64,000 nt of DNA from Polyangium mundeleinium (GTDB lineage: Bacteria > Myxococcota_A > Polyangia > Polyangiales > Polyangiaceae): NCBI RefSeq assembly GCF_028369105.1, contig NZ_JAQNDO010000001.1, positions 11,006,501 to 11,070,500 of the forward strand, in the 5' to 3' direction. This document shows positions 1 to 9,109 of the stretch, in pieces. Made by a program: the position numbers and the translations under genes. The stretch's first letter is position 1. Each line of letters starts with the position of its first letter. The notes beneath the pieces are model-generated. The model ran no database searches and had not been told where the DNA came from. It saw nothing but the letters and a program-made list of their open reading frames with translations.

Positions 1-1043
1 ATGCCCGTCGGAATGTCCTCCACGAGCTTCGTTTCAAGTCGCCCTTCGACGAGGTGCGTCGCGGCAAAACGGCCCTGATCATACGCCGCGCTCGCGAGCG
101 CGGGGAAACCCACCACGTCGCCCACCGCGTAGATGTGCGGCACGGACGTCTGGTACGCCTCGTTCACCTTGATGTTTCCGCGCGAATCGATGGGGATCCC
201 GAGCTGTTCGAGCCCCAAGTCATTCGTATTGCCCGTGCGCCCGTTCGCCCATAACAAGACGTCGGACTTGATCTTCTTGCCGCTCTTCAGGTGCAGGACC
301 ACGCCGTCGTCCTGGCCCTCGACCCGCTCGTACTCCTCGTTGTGCCGGATCAAGCAGCCCATGTCGCGCAGGTGATACGCGAGGGCGTCCACGATCTCGT
401 CGTCGAGGAACGAGAGCAGCTTGTCGCGGGTATTGATGAGGTTCAGCTTCACGCCGAGCATGCGAAACATGCTGCCCCACTCGCAGCCGATGACGCCCGC
501 GCCATACACGATCATCGCCTGCGGCATCTCCTCCATGCGGAGGATCGTGTCGGAGTCGTAAATGCGCGGATGGCTGAAATCGACGTCCGGCGGGTGATAC
601 GGCCGCGAGCCGCTCGCGATGATGAACGCTTTCGCCGTGAGGACGTCGATCGCGCCTTTCGGCTGCCCGACCTCCAGCGTGTTCGCGTCGATAAAACGGG
701 CGTGGCCTTCGACGACCTCGACCTTGTTCCGCTCGTAGAACGTCTGCCGCATGTCGGTCTGGCGCGCGATGACGCTGCTCGCCGTGCGGGTGAGGTCGCC
801 GAACGAGGGCTGCGCATCCGGGCTCGCCCGGAACCCCGGGACGTGGCGCATCTCCACGAAGCGCTGGATCGCGTGGCGAAGCGCCTTCGAGGGGATCGTG
901 GCCGTGTGCGTGCAGGCGCCCCCGACCAGGTGGCGCTGGTCCACGACGCAGACGCTCCGGCCCTCCTTGGCGCACTTCATGGCCGCCCCTTCGCCGCCGG
1001 GGCCGCTGCCGATCACGATGACGTCAAACGATCGCGAGCTCAT
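1..1043 (-). CDS. sthA: Soluble (Si-specific) NAD(P)+ transhydrogenase, C-terminus cut by window edge
   Basis: A cytoplasmic FAD flavoprotein that would exchange reducing equivalents between NADPH and NAD+. The ATG at 1041-1043 is followed by an FAD Rossmann motif, [18 protein letters not shown]. About 40 residues in comes [16 protein letters not shown]. Dihydrolipoamide dehydrogenases carry a redox CysX4Cys before IPSK. Here the second cysteine is Thr (TIPSK), the hallmark of SthA. A second nucleotide motif, [15 protein letters not shown], lies near residue 175, and [20 protein letters not shown] closes the visible part. About 347 residues are present of the usual 460-470; the dimerisation domain lies outside the window. 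It is the last gene of a five-gene co-directional run (scoA, scoB, accD, folC, sthA). The family call is firm; in vivo direction is not shown. Confidence 0.93.
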   Translation of the reverse strand, partial: MSSRSFDVIVIGSGPGGEGAAMKCAKEGRSVCVVDQRHLVGGACTHTATIPSKALRHAIQRFVEMRHVPGFRASPDAQPSFGDLTRTASSVIARQTDMRQTFYERNKVEVVEGHARFIDANTLEVGQPKGAIDVLTAKAFIIASGSRPYHPPDVDFSHPRIYDSDTILRMEEMPQAMIVYGAGVIGCEWGSMFRMLGVKLNLINTRDKLLSFLDDEIVDALAYHLRDMGCLIRHNEEYERVEGQDDGVVLHLKSGKKIKSDVLLWANGRTGNTNDLGLEQLGIPIDSRGNIKVNEAYQTSVPHIYAVGDVVGFPALASAAYDQGRFAATHLVEGRLETKLVEDIPTG

Positions 1044-1120
1044 CGGCGCGCACTGTACGTCGGGCCGGCAAAACTCGCAACGAAGCGGCGGTTACGCCCC
1101 CGCGCCGTCCGAGCGCGCCG

Positions 1121-2443
1121 TCAGAGCGCCACCACGGGATCACAAGTGACGCCCAAGAGCTCGCCCCGCACCTCGCCCACGAGATAAATCGACCCCGCCA
1201 CGACGATCAGGTCGGACGGTCCCGCCATTGCAAGCGCCCGCGTGATCGCCTCCCGCCCCTCGGGCGCGGACAGACCAGGAAAACGCGCCGCGAGCTCGCT
1301 CGCGTGCACCGGCGCACGGCCCTTCGGCTCGGCATACACGCGCCGATCGGCGAGCGGGCCGAGTACGTCGAGCATGCCCGTCCACGCTTTGTCCGCGAGC
1401 GCCCCGAAGACGAGCACCACCCGATCGGGCGAAACACCGAGGGAACGCACGTGCTCGGCGAGCGCCGCCGCGCCGTGTGGATTGTGCGCGCAATCGAGGA
1501 GAACGGCCTTGCCGTCCTTGTCGATCCGTTCGAGCCGCCCCGGCCATCGCGCCGCCGCGAGGCCACGCGAAAGCAGCCCCGGCGGCGGTTTGAATGGGGG
1601 CTTCGAGGCTGCGGCCGCGAGCGCCGCGGCCACCGCCGCATTCGCGATTTGATGCGAGCCAGCGAGGCCGAGGTGCGTCTCGACGACCCCGCCCGGCAGT
1701 TCGATCCGCGCGCGCCCGTCCGGGAGCGCACGCGCCTCGAAGACGAACACCCCGCCCGCATCCGACGCCGCCTCGCCCGGCCGCGCCACCCGCAGGATCG
1801 GCCGCGCGCCGACGTCCCTCGCCACATCGAGCGCCGCCGCGAGCGCCTCGTCGTCGAGCGGCCCCAGCACGACCGGCACGTCCCGCCGAAACAGGCCTGC
1901 TTTGTCCCGCGCGATCGCCGCGTGCGTGTCGCCAAGCAGCGCCGTGTGGTCGAGCGCGACCGACGTGATGGCCGTCCCGAGCGGCCGTTCGAGCACATTC
2001 GTCGCGTCGAGCCGCCCCCCGATGCCCACCTCGATCACGCCGATCTCGACGTCCGCCGCGTCGAACGCGACGAACGCAGCGAGCGTCATCGCCTCGAAAA
2101 ACGTGGCATCGGGCGCGGCCACGAGCACCCGTTCGAGCGCGTCCGCGAGGCCGTCGTCGGCCATGGGCTCGCCGTTCAGCCGGATGCGCTCGGCGATCCG
2201 GCAGAGGTGCGGCGAGGTGTAGAGCCCGGTCCGAACGCCCGCTTCCCGCGCGATGGACTCCAGCATCGCGCTCGTCGAACCCTTCCCGTTCGTCCCCGTG
2301 ATGTGGAAAAACGGCCGCTTTTTCTCGGGATTTCCCAGCGCCGCGAGGGCCGCGTGCATGCGCTCGAGCCCGAGCAACATGCCCCGGCGACTCGCGCGCC
2401 GCATGAGCTCGTCGACGAGGGGAGCGAGACGTGGAGAGGGCAT
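1121..2443 (-). CDS. folC: Bifunctional folylpolyglutamate synthase / dihydrofolate synthase
   Basis: Cytoplasmic Mur-ligase-family enzyme that adds glutamate to dihydropteroate or folate with ATP. The 440-residue length is normal for FolC. The P-loop FFHITGTNGKGSTSAM sits near residue 46. VGIGGRLDATNV near residue 140 and LLDCAHNPHGAAALAEH near residue 315 are the expected ligase motifs. The ATG at 2443 is 4 bp downstream of the accD stop, so the two are almost certainly cotranscribed; accD-folC is a common bacterial pairing. The C-terminus ends normally just before sthA. Confidence 0.96.
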   Translation of the reverse strand: MPSPRLAPLVDELMRRASRRGMLLGLERMHAALAALGNPEKKRPFFHITGTNGKGSTSAMLESIAREAGVRTGLYTSPHLCRIAERIRLNGEPMADDGLADALERVLVAAPDATFFEAMTLAAFVAFDAADVEIGVIEVGIGGRLDATNVLERPLGTAITSVALDHTALLGDTHAAIARDKAGLFRRDVPVVLGPLDDEALAAALDVARDVGARPILRVARPGEAASDAGGVFVFEARALPDGRARIELPGGVVETHLGLAGSHQIANAAVAAALAAAASKPPFKPPPGLLSRGLAAARWPGRLERIDKDGKAVLLDCAHNPHGAAALAEHVRSLGVSPDRVVLVFGALADKAWTGMLDVLGPLADRRVYAEPKGRAPVHASELAARFPGLSAPEGREAITRALAMAGPSDLIVVAGSIYLVGEVRGELLGVTCDPVVAL

Positions 2444-2447
2444 CCGT

Positions 2448-3305
2448 TCAGCGTGGGGTCCGCGCGGCGCGGCCGTCCTGCAGGTGATCGAGCAAAAGGC
2501 CGATCGTCTGCTTCATCTCCAGGCGCGGGACGATCGCGTCGATCATGCCGTGCTCCAGCAAGAACTCCGCCCGCTGGAAGCCAGGCGGCAAGGTCTGCCG
2601 GATCGTGTTCTCGATGACCCGCGGCCCCGCGAAGCCGATGAGGGCCTTCGGCTCCGCGATGTTGACGTCGCCGAGGAAGGCAAAACTCGCGGCCACGCCG
2701 CCCGTCGTCGGGTGCAGGAGCACCGAGAGAAACGGCAGCCGGCGCTGCCGGAAGCGCTCCAGCGCCGCCACGCTCTTCGCCATCTGCATGAGCGAGAGGA
2801 TGCCCTCCTGCATACGCGCGCCGCCCGAGGCCGAGAGCAGCAAAACGGGCAGCTCCTCCTCGGCCGCGCGCTCGAAGAGGCGCGTGATCTTCTCGCCCAC
2901 GACCGAGCCCATGCTGCCGCCCATGAACGCGAAGACGAACGCGCCGTACCCGATCGGCCGGCCGCCGAGGCTCGCCTTGCCAATCTGGATGCCTTCGCGC
3001 GCGCCGGTCTTCTTCTGCGCGGCGGCGACACGATCCTTGTAGCTCCGGCCGTCGCTGAAGCGGAGCGGGTCGTCGGGCACGAGGTGCTCGTCCCACGCTT
3101 CGAGCGCGCCCTCGTCGCAGAGCAGCGCGCGAAAGCCGGCCGCGGAGAGCTTGTGGTGATGTCCGCAGCGCGGGCAAACCTCGAAGCTCGCGGCGAGATC
3201 GTCGGCCGTGACGGTCTCGCCGCAGCCCTCGCAGCGCCGGAACACACCCGCGCCGATCGAGCGCTTTTCCCCGGCACTGGGCGGTGTTTTGTCTGGCCAG
3301 CTCAT
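2448..3305 (-). CDS. accD: Acetyl-CoA carboxylase carboxyltransferase subunit beta
   Basis: Transfers CO2 from carboxybiotin on the biotin carrier protein to acetyl-CoA, giving malonyl-CoA for fatty-acid synthesis; works with AccA. The 285-residue protein starts with the AccD zinc ribbon: RRCEGCG, then CPRCGHHH, i.e. two CXXC pairs. The crotonase-like core contains SASGGARMQEGILSLMQMAK near residue 158 and TTGGVAASFAFLGD for acyl-CoA binding. The protein ends with a short basic tail. It lies 40 bp downstream of the CoA-transferase pair and 4 bp before folC. Confidence 0.96.
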   Translation of the reverse strand: MSWPDKTPPSAGEKRSIGAGVFRRCEGCGETVTADDLAASFEVCPRCGHHHKLSAAGFRALLCDEGALEAWDEHLVPDDPLRFSDGRSYKDRVAAAQKKTGAREGIQIGKASLGGRPIGYGAFVFAFMGGSMGSVVGEKITRLFERAAEEELPVLLLSASGGARMQEGILSLMQMAKSVAALERFRQRRLPFLSVLLHPTTGGVAASFAFLGDVNIAEPKALIGFAGPRVIENTIRQTLPPGFQRAEFLLEHGMIDAIVPRLEMKQTIGLLLDHLQDGRAARTPR

Positions 3306-3345
3306 GCTACGTCGACGCTTGGGAGGTAGGCTCGGACGAGCCGAG

Positions 3346-4023
3346 CTACGCCCCCAAACCCCCCTCGCCGAGGTCGATTTCCTTCACGTCGTGCGGGACC
3401 TTCAGGGCAGGCTCCGTCTTCGCCTGCACCTCGCGCGCCGAGACGCCCGGCGCGAGCTCGCGCAGGACGAGCCCCTCGGGCGTCACGTCGATCACCGCGA
3501 GATCCGTGATGATCCGGTGCACCACGCCCCGCCCCGTGAGCGGGAGGCTGCACTCGCGCAGGATCTTGGGCGACCCGTTCTTCGCGGCGTGGTCCATGAT
3601 CACGACGACGCGCTTGGCCGAGACCACGAGGTCCATCGCGCCGCCCATGCCCTTCACCATCTTGCCCGGGATCATCCAGTTCGCGAGGTCACCCTTCTCG
3701 GAGACCTCCATCGCGCCGAGGATGGCGAGGTCGATGTGGCCGCCGCGGATCATCGCGAAGCTCTCCGCGCTGGAGAACGTGGCCGAGCCGGGCATCATCG
3801 TGACCGTCTCCTTGCCCGCGTTGATGAGATCCGCGTCCTCTTTGCCGGCCTCCGGGTAGGGGCCGATGCCGAGCAGGCCATTTTCGCTCTGGAGCACGAC
3901 GTCCATCCCTTTCGGGATGAAGTTCGCGACCAGGGTCGGCATCCCGATGCCGAGGTTCACGTAGAAGCCGTCACGGAGCTCTCCGGCCGCGCGGCGTGCG
4001 ATCTGCTCTCGCGAAAGGCTCAT
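3346..4023 (-). CDS. scoB: 3-oxoacid CoA-transferase, subunit B
   Basis: Beta subunit of a class I CoA transferase that moves CoA between succinyl-CoA and a 3-oxoacid such as acetoacetate. The 225 residues match the family. [18 protein letters not shown] lies at the N-terminus. [14 protein letters not shown] near residue 50 contains the Glu that forms the glutamyl-CoA thioester in this family. [20 protein letters not shown] and GMGGAMDLV follow. The ATG at 4023 is 4 bp after the stop of the alpha-subunit gene. Exact acyl specificity cannot be read from sequence. Confidence 0.92.
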   Translation of the reverse strand: MSLSREQIARRAAGELRDGFYVNLGIGMPTLVANFIPKGMDVVLQSENGLLGIGPYPEAGKEDADLINAGKETVTMMPGSATFSSAESFAMIRGGHIDLAILGAMEVSEKGDLANWMIPGKMVKGMGGAMDLVVSAKRVVVIMDHAAKNGSPKILRECSLPLTGRGVVHRIITDLAVIDVTPEGLVLRELAPGVSAREVQAKTEPALKVPHDVKEIDLGEGGLGA

Positions 4024-4027
4024 CTTC

Positions 4028-4789
4028 CTACTTCGCTCCCTCGGACTTCTGGACGGTCCTGCGCTCGATGCGCTTTTCGTACTTCGCGCCCACCACGACG
4101 CGGTGCACGTAGAGGCCAGGTGTGTGGATCGTGTCCGGATCGAGGGCGCCGACCTCGACGAGCTCCTCGACCTCGGCGATCGTCACCTTCGCGGCCGTGG
4201 CCATCATCGGGTTGAAGTTCATCGCCGTGCGGCGGTAGACCAGGTTTCCGTACCGATCGGCCTTCCAGGCCTTCACGATCGCGACGTCGCCGCGGATCGC
4301 GGGTTCGAGCACGTAATCCCGACCATTGAAGGAACGGATCTCCTTCTTCTCGGAGAACTTCTTCACCGAGCCATCGGGGTTGTAGAGGACGGGCAGGCCG
4401 CCCTCGCTGATGGCGGTGTGCGCGCCGGTCGGCGTGTAGAACGCGGGAATGCCCGCGCCGCCGGCCCGGATGCGCTCGGCGAGCGTGCCTTGCGGCGTGA
4501 GCTCGACCTCGAGCTCGCCCGAGAGGTACTGCCGCTCGAACTCCTTGTTTTCGCCGACGTAGGACGAAATCATCTTCCGGATTTGCTTGTTCCGGAGGAG
4601 CACGCCGAGACCAAAATCGTCGACGCCGCAGTTGTTCGAGACGACGACGAGGTCCTTCGTGCCGAGCTCGCGCAGCGCGGCGATGCAGTTCTCGGGGATC
4701 CCGCAGAGGCCGAAACCGCCCGCGAGGATCGTCGCGCCGTCGGGAATGTCCCGGCACGCGTCGAGGGCGCTCTGGTAGACCTTGTTCAT
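4028..4789 (-). CDS. scoA: 3-oxoacid CoA-transferase, subunit A
   Basis: Alpha subunit partner of the preceding beta subunit. The protein of 253 residues begins [37 protein letters not shown] is the glycine loop typical of ScoA/Ato[20 protein letters not shown] and [20 protein letters not shown] are further family signatures. The start was set at 4789 because upstream in-frame codons run into low-complexity sequence and all homologous motifs begin here. There is no clear Shine-Dalgarno; a TAGCAC hexamer lies 10 nt upstream, so a leaderless message is possible. First gene of the run towards sthA. Confidence 0.92.
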   Translation of the reverse strand: MNKVYQSALDACRDIPDGATILAGGFGLCGIPENCIAALRELGTKDLVVVSNNCGVDDFGLGVLLRNKQIRKMISSYVGENKEFERQYLSGELEVELTPQGTLAERIRAGGAGIPAFYTPTGAHTAISEGGLPVLYNPDGSVKKFSEKKEIRSFNGRDYVLEPAIRGDVAIVKAWKADRYGNLVYRRTAMNFNPMMATAAKVTIAEVEELVEVGALDPDTIHTPGLYVHRVVVGAKYEKRIERRTVQKSEGAK

Positions 4790-4881
4790 ACGGCCGGGAG
4801 TGCTACCAGAGCCGCGCCCGGGTGGCCAGGGGGATCCCTCGAACTTGGCCAGGCCCTCCGCGAAGACGTATTCCCAGGGCC

Positions 4882-6171
4882 GTGCGTAGCCCCTTCCGCT
4901 CCCTCGTCGCCGCGCTCGCGATTGCGCTCTGCGGCACGCCCACGACCCCCGCCGAAGCCGCGCCGCCCGCGTCCGCCGTCCCTCAAGGAACACGCGCGGG
5001 AACCCACAAACCCCAGGGGCCTTCGCGCCGCGCCAAGACCGAGCCCGCGGCCACGGGACGCCCCGGACGGGGTTTGGGGCGTAGCCCGGCTCGTCCGGGC
5101 GAAGCCCCAAGCGGAGGGGCGGGAAAGAAGACCGAGGTCGCGACGCCGGAGAAGAAGCCCGCGCCCCCGCCGCGCGCCGATTCCGTCGGCCCGCCGAACG
5201 ACGGCCGCCTCGAAGGTGGCATTCGTCTCGATACGACGGACAAACCCTACCTGCGCGTCGTCCCGGCCTACAACTACAAGGACACGGACACGCGCTGGGG
5301 CCTGCCCGCGCTCGTCCACGCGCTCGATCGCGCGGCAAAGGCCGTGAACAAGAAGTTTCCGGGCGCCGTCCTCGGCGTCGGAGACCTCTCGCGCAAGAAC
5401 GGCGGCGAGCTCGCGCACCACCACTCCCACGAGAGCGGGCGCGACGCAGATCTCGGGTTTTACCTGGTGAATGAAAAGGGACAACCCGTGCTGCGCCCCT
5501 CGTTCGTGAAAATCGACGAGAAGCTGACGGCGTCGAGCGTGCCGGGCGCGCGCTTCGACGTCGCGCGGAACTGGCTCTTCTTGCAGAACCTCCTGCTCGA
5601 TCGCGAGGCGCGCGTGAGCCACATTTTCGTTGCCGAGCCGCTCAAGCACGCCCTGCTCACCCACGCCCGCGCGCGCGGCGTCTCGCGCGCCCTCTACGTG
5701 CGGGCCGCGCAGGTCATGATGCAGCCGACGGGGGGTTTGCCCCATGACGACCATTTCCACGTGCGCATTTCGTGCCCGCCCTCGATGACGAAGAGCTGCG
5801 TCGAGATCGCGAAAAATGCGCCGAGCAAGGCGCGGCTCAAGATGGCGAAGAAGGGCAAGCGCGGCGTGAAGACCCCGGTGCGCCGCGCGGCGACGCCGCC
5901 CCCGGCTCCGCCCCCGCGCCGCACGGCCGAGGCCCGGATCGAGAATGGTGAGCGCTCGGGCGGCATTTACCTCTCCCGCGCCACGAAAGCGACGACGGGC
6001 CCGGACGTCCCGGTCTCCTTGTGGGCGCTCGCGGGCGCCTCGATCGGCCGCGGGGACGCGGCGCGAACCGAGGCGGCGAAGACGGACGATGGGCGTGACG
6101 AGGCCGCCTCCGACGCGGCCGACGTGAAGGACGCCGTCGACGAGGAAGGCGCGCCGCGCATCACGCGGTGA
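4882..6171 (+). CDS. Penicillin-insensitive murein endopeptidase-like (peptidase M74) secreted protein
   Basis: Predicted periplasmic zinc peptidase that would cleave D,D- or L,D-peptide crosslinks in peptidoglycan. From the GTG at 4882 the protein has 429 residues and starts with a signal peptide ([20 protein letters not shown]). A Pro/Ala/Lys-rich linker of about 100 residues follows. The M74 core then shows [19 protein letters not shown], with MepA zinc ligands His and Asp, and [10 protein letters not shown] near residue 288. An in-frame ATG lies at 4822, but it would bury the signal peptide behind 20 residues, so GTG is preferred. The C-terminal 130 residues are a basic, then acidic, low-complexity tail absent from MepA. 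Confidence 0.85.
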   Translation: MRSPFRSLVAALAIALCGTPTTPAEAAPPASAVPQGTRAGTHKPQGPSRRAKTEPAATGRPGRGLGRSPARPGEAPSGGAGKKTEVATPEKKPAPPPRADSVGPPNDGRLEGGIRLDTTDKPYLRVVPAYNYKDTDTRWGLPALVHALDRAAKAVNKKFPGAVLGVGDLSRKNGGELAHHHSHESGRDADLGFYLVNEKGQPVLRPSFVKIDEKLTASSVPGARFDVARNWLFLQNLLLDREARVSHIFVAEPLKHALLTHARARGVSRALYVRAAQVMMQPTGGLPHDDHFHVRISCPPSMTKSCVEIAKNAPSKARLKMAKKGKRGVKTPVRRAATPPPAPPPRRTAEARIENGERSGGIYLSRATKATTGPDVPVSLWALAGASIGRGDAARTEAAKTDDGRDEAASDAADVKDAVDEEGAPRITR

Positions 6172-6194
6172 TCACGCGCCGAGGAGCCTCTTTC

Positions 6195-6722
6195 ATGCGA
6201 CAAGGTATTTTCATGACCGCGGCGATGGGCACGTTTGTCCTGGCCGCGGCATGTTCGAGCCCCGACGTGCAGCAGGGCGGCGGCGGCCATGGCGGCAGCG
6301 GTGGCCAGGGCGGCGGTGGGCCGGGCATGAGCCTGCCCGCCCAGGGCATCGTGAGCAACGATTGCGCGCCGAACGACGGCCCCTGGCTCGTGTTCACCCT
6401 CGGAACCGCGTCGACGTGTGGCCAGGCGGGGGGCCCCGAGCCCCAGCTCCACTTCGCGATCTACCCCGGCAACACATCCATGCTCGCGGCCGGACAATCG
6501 TGGACGTTCAACGCCGCCATGCCGACGAACGAGGTGCAGGCGTGGTGGTATGCGAATGGCATCGGCGGCAACTCCGAAGCGCCGAAAGACGCCTCCGTCG
6601 AGGTGGTTTCGGTTGGCGCCGACGAGGCCCAGGTGAAATATACGTTCCTCACGACAAACGGCACGATGTATGCCGGCCACATGGACGTCTCGATCTGCAC
6701 CACGGTCCCCATGTGCGGATGA
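6195..6722 (+). CDS. Small Gly-linker lipoprotein, function unknown
   Basis: A 175-residue exported lipoprotein. The ATG at 6195 has a GAGGAG ribosome site about 9 nt upstream. The signal peptide ends in the lipobox LAAAC, with Cys at residue 20. A Gly-rich spacer (GGGGHGGSGGQGGGGPG) follows, then a compact domain of about 130 residues with three cysteines and many aromatic residues. The domain is not recognised. Gly-rich spacers after the lipobox recur in this window (also at 59780). It lies 23 bp after the murein endopeptidase and may share its transcript. It is probably surface-exposed; that is inference. Confidence 0.7.
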   Translation: MRQGIFMTAAMGTFVLAAACSSPDVQQGGGGHGGSGGQGGGGPGMSLPAQGIVSNDCAPNDGPWLVFTLGTASTCGQAGGPEPQLHFAIYPGNTSMLAAGQSWTFNAAMPTNEVQAWWYANGIGGNSEAPKDASVEVVSVGADEAQVKYTFLTTNGTMYAGHMDVSICTTVPMCG

Positions 6723-6811
6723 GGCGCGGCTCCTCTGCGCGCGAAACAACAAGAGCGCTGATTCGTTGACGCTCCCACGTTTTGATACGCACAAGGCACC
6801 GAAGAGGCCTG

Positions 6812-6841
6812 TTGCGTCGGGCGGCCGGTCGCTGGTAGGTT
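6812..6841 (+). promoter_or_regulatory. Candidate promoter giving a leaderless mRNA
   Basis: TTGCGT at 6812-6817 and TAGGTT at 6836-6841 are spaced by 18 nt. The start codon of the next gene (6850) is only 8 nt beyond the -10-like hexamer, so transcription would start at or next to the ATG. The same TAGGTT hexamer occurs at 36869, 46067 and 52929. Confidence 0.45.
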
Positions 6842-6849
6842 GACCGGTC

Positions 6850-7407
6850 ATGTCGCCGGGTCGTCTCAGCCCATTTCCCAAACGCAAAAGCAGCACGAAG
6901 CTCCGTGCCCAGAGACCCGGATCGATCGCGCCGCCGCGCGCGAGCGTCCCGCCGCCGTTGCTCGATCCGGCGAGCGAGCTCTCGGCCGTCCTCGCCGAGC
7001 TCTCGCCGCACGGCGTGGCCGCGCTCCTCGCCCACGCGCGCAAGCTGCGCGACGATGAGCGGCGCCGCGGCGCGTCACCTCCCCTCATCGTGCTCTCCCC
7101 GCGTGATTTCGCGGCGCGCGTAATCCAAGCGGCGAGCGACCTGATCGTGGCGCGGGACGACGGCAGGATGTTCATCGCCGCGCTTTTCCGTTCGCTCGAA
7201 GAGCGCGGGGAGACGTCCGGGCTCGGGTTCGCCGAGTTCAAGAACCGGCTGCTCATGGCGCACCAGGCGGGTCTCCTCGTGCTCAGCCGCTTCGAGCCGC
7301 ACGAGCGCGCCGACGCCGCGACCGTCACCGCCTCCGAGATTCGCCACCTCGGCGCGACGTTCCACCTCGTGCTCGTGCGTCGCCCCAAGTCGGAGGGATC
7401 GAAGTAA
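6850..7407 (+). CDS. Conserved-looking protein of unknown function
   Basis: A 185-residue cytoplasmic protein that is not recognised. The first 45 residues are basic and proline-rich and probably disordered. The rest is a helical domain with LSAVLAELSPHGVAALLAHA, FAARVIQAASDLIV and FAEFKNRLLMAHQAGLLVLS. A C-terminal beta-rich segment (EIRHLGATFHLVLVRRP) may be a winged-helix wing. The reading frame has the high GC3 of its neighbours. No Shine-Dalgarno is visible; the TAGGTT hexamer 8 nt upstream suggests a leaderless message. A nucleic-acid-binding role is a guess only. Confidence 0.7.
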   Translation: MSPGRLSPFPKRKSSTKLRAQRPGSIAPPRASVPPPLLDPASELSAVLAELSPHGVAALLAHARKLRDDERRRGASPPLIVLSPRDFAARVIQAASDLIVARDDGRMFIAALFRSLEERGETSGLGFAEFKNRLLMAHQAGLLVLSRFEPHERADAATVTASEIRHLGATFHLVLVRRPKSEGSK

Positions 7408-7419
7408 ACTCGGACGGCA

Positions 7420-8112
7420 ATGGCGCGTCCCGTCGCCGAAACAAGCCCCGCTCCGCCGCCCGCCGTGCGCGCCGCGGCGCTCTTCGTGATCGGCGCGCTC
7501 GTCCTCTCTCTTTCACTGATGGCCGCCGCGATGGCCCTCTACCCCGGCGGCACGTGGCTCGATCGCTCGTCCCCCGGGCACGATTTTCTCCGTAACTTTT
7601 TCTGCGATCTGACAGCGGATCGTGCGCTCAATGGGCAGACGAACCCGGGCGCATCATTCGCCAAGGCCGGGATGGTCCTCCTGTCCGCGGGCACGCTGCC
7701 GTTCTGGTTTCTCGTCACGCGGCTGTTTTCGGAGCGCCCTCGGCTCGCGCTCGCCGTGCGTGGGCTCGGGCTCGCCTCGGCGCTCGCGGCGATTGCGGTG
7801 CCGCTCGCGCCGTCGCAGCGGTATGGCTTGCTCCACGCGCTGCTCATCTTCGTCGCGGGGGTGCCTGGGCTCCTCGCGGGCGGGCTCGCGACGTTCGGGC
7901 TCGTCACGACAAACCACGGGCCGCGCACGCCGGCGCGCCTCGCGGGGCTCACGGCGGGACTCGCGGCGCTCGACGGAGCGCTTTATGCAGCGCACGTCGC
8001 GTCGGGCGTGGAGATCACCTCGGCGCTGCTTCCGACGCTGCAAAAGTTCGCCGCGCTCGCGCTCGTCGCCTGGATGGCCGGCACGGCCAAGCTCGCCGGC
8101 CTTCGCGATTAA
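7420..8112 (+). CDS. Multi-pass integral membrane protein, DUF998-like
   Basis: A 230-residue protein with about six hydrophobic segments: FVIGALVLSLSLMAAAMALY near residue 20, then segments near residues 85, 110, 135, 160 and 200. Between TM1 and TM2 is a polar loop with GHDFLRNFFCDLTADRALNG. This layout resembles DUF998/frag1-type membrane proteins, but no catalytic motif is visible. The start is 12 bp after the preceding stop. A TAAACT hexamer overlapping that stop lies 9 nt upstream of the ATG. The stop overlaps by 4 nt the stop of the convergent aldo/keto reductase gene. Confidence 0.7.
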   Translation: MARPVAETSPAPPPAVRAAALFVIGALVLSLSLMAAAMALYPGGTWLDRSSPGHDFLRNFFCDLTADRALNGQTNPGASFAKAGMVLLSAGTLPFWFLVTRLFSERPRLALAVRGLGLASALAAIAVPLAPSQRYGLLHALLIFVAGVPGLLAGGLATFGLVTTNHGPRTPARLAGLTAGLAALDGALYAAHVASGVEITSALLPTLQKFAALALVAWMAGTAKLAGLRD

Positions 8113-9044
8113 GGTACTTCCCAGCCCGTCGACGCTGTCCACAGGAAAAACCAATCCTGCAGGTCGAGCTCGATTGCGAGCGCGCTCGCCGCGCTGCGGA
8201 TCCGATCGAGCCGGTTTGTCCCGAGCACCGGGACTATCTTCGACGGGTGTCGGAGCAGCCACGCGAAGAGAATCGCGTCGGGCGCAGCTCCGTATTTTCG
8301 GGCGAGCTCGTCGAGCGCGCCGCGCACGCGCCGCTCGACGTCGCCGCCGCCGTGGAAGATCCGCCCGCCGGCCGTCGGCGACCAGGCCATTGGCGAGATG
8401 CCGAGGCGCTGGCATTGATCGAGCGTCCCGTCGACGAACGCGTCGTGCCGGAGCGGGTTCACCTCGACCTGGTTCGTCACGATGCGCGACGCGAGCCGGC
8501 TCTGGAGCATTTCGAGCTGCGAGGGCGCAAAATTCGAGACGCCGAAGTGCAGGACCTTGCCCTCCCTCCGAAGCATTTCGAACGTCCCGGCCACCTCGTC
8601 CGGATCGAGCAGCGGGCTCGGTCGGTGCAAGAGCAGGACGTCGAGATGATCGGTCGCCAAATTTCTCAGCGATCGTTCGACGGACGAGACGATGTGGCGG
8701 CGTGAATCATCGTAATGCTTGATGCGGGTCTCCGGCCGGGCGGGATCGACCAGCATGATCCCGCATTTCGTGACGATCTCGATCTTCTCGCGCAGGCCCG
8801 GCGACGCGCGGAGGGCTTCGCCGAACACTTCCTCGCAGCGATATCCGCCATAGATGTCAGCGTGATCGAACGTCGTGATCCCACAATCGAGGCAGGCGTG
8901 GATCTTGTCGAGGACGCGTGGGACCGACGCCCCCTCCGAATCGTCGAGCAGCCGCCAGACGCCGTAGGCGATCCGCGACACCGTGGGTCCCTCGCCGGCC
9001 AAACGAACGCGCAGATTCGTCTCCGTCATGCTCACGCGTGGCAT
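8109..9044 (-). CDS. Aldo/keto reductase, YdhF-like
   Basis: NADPH-dependent oxidoreductase with a TIM barrel, 311 residues. GITTFDHADIYGGYRCEEVF near residue 57 supplies the catalytic Asp and Tyr. IVTKCGIML supplies Lys, and LLLHRPSPLLDPDEVA supplies His. HFGVSNFAPSQLEMLQS and a C-terminal PVLGTNRLDRIRSA phosphate-binding segment are typical of the YdhF-like branch. The start may be the internal ATG at 9029 (MTETNLRV). The terminal stop shares the bases TTAA with the stop of the opposing gene. The physiological carbonyl substrate is unknown. Confidence 0.9.
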   Translation of the reverse strand: MPRVSMTETNLRVRLAGEGPTVSRIAYGVWRLLDDSEGASVPRVLDKIHACLDCGITTFDHADIYGGYRCEEVFGEALRASPGLREKIEIVTKCGIMLVDPARPETRIKHYDDSRRHIVSSVERSLRNLATDHLDVLLLHRPSPLLDPDEVAGTFEMLRREGKVLHFGVSNFAPSQLEMLQSRLASRIVTNQVEVNPLRHDAFVDGTLDQCQRLGISPMAWSPTAGGRIFHGGGDVERRVRGALDELARKYGAAPDAILFAWLLRHPSKIVPVLGTNRLDRIRSAASALAIELDLQDWFFLWTASTGWEVP

Positions 9045-9109
9045 CCTACCCGAGGGCGGTGACGCTTGTCACGCGGCGAGAGCCCGGCGCGCTGAGAGGC
9101 GATCCCCCC

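Noticed and set aside
4103-5347. 414-codon open frame on the plus strand
   Set aside because: Antisense to the CoA-transferase alpha gene and out of frame with the murein endopeptidase; a GC-driven shadow.
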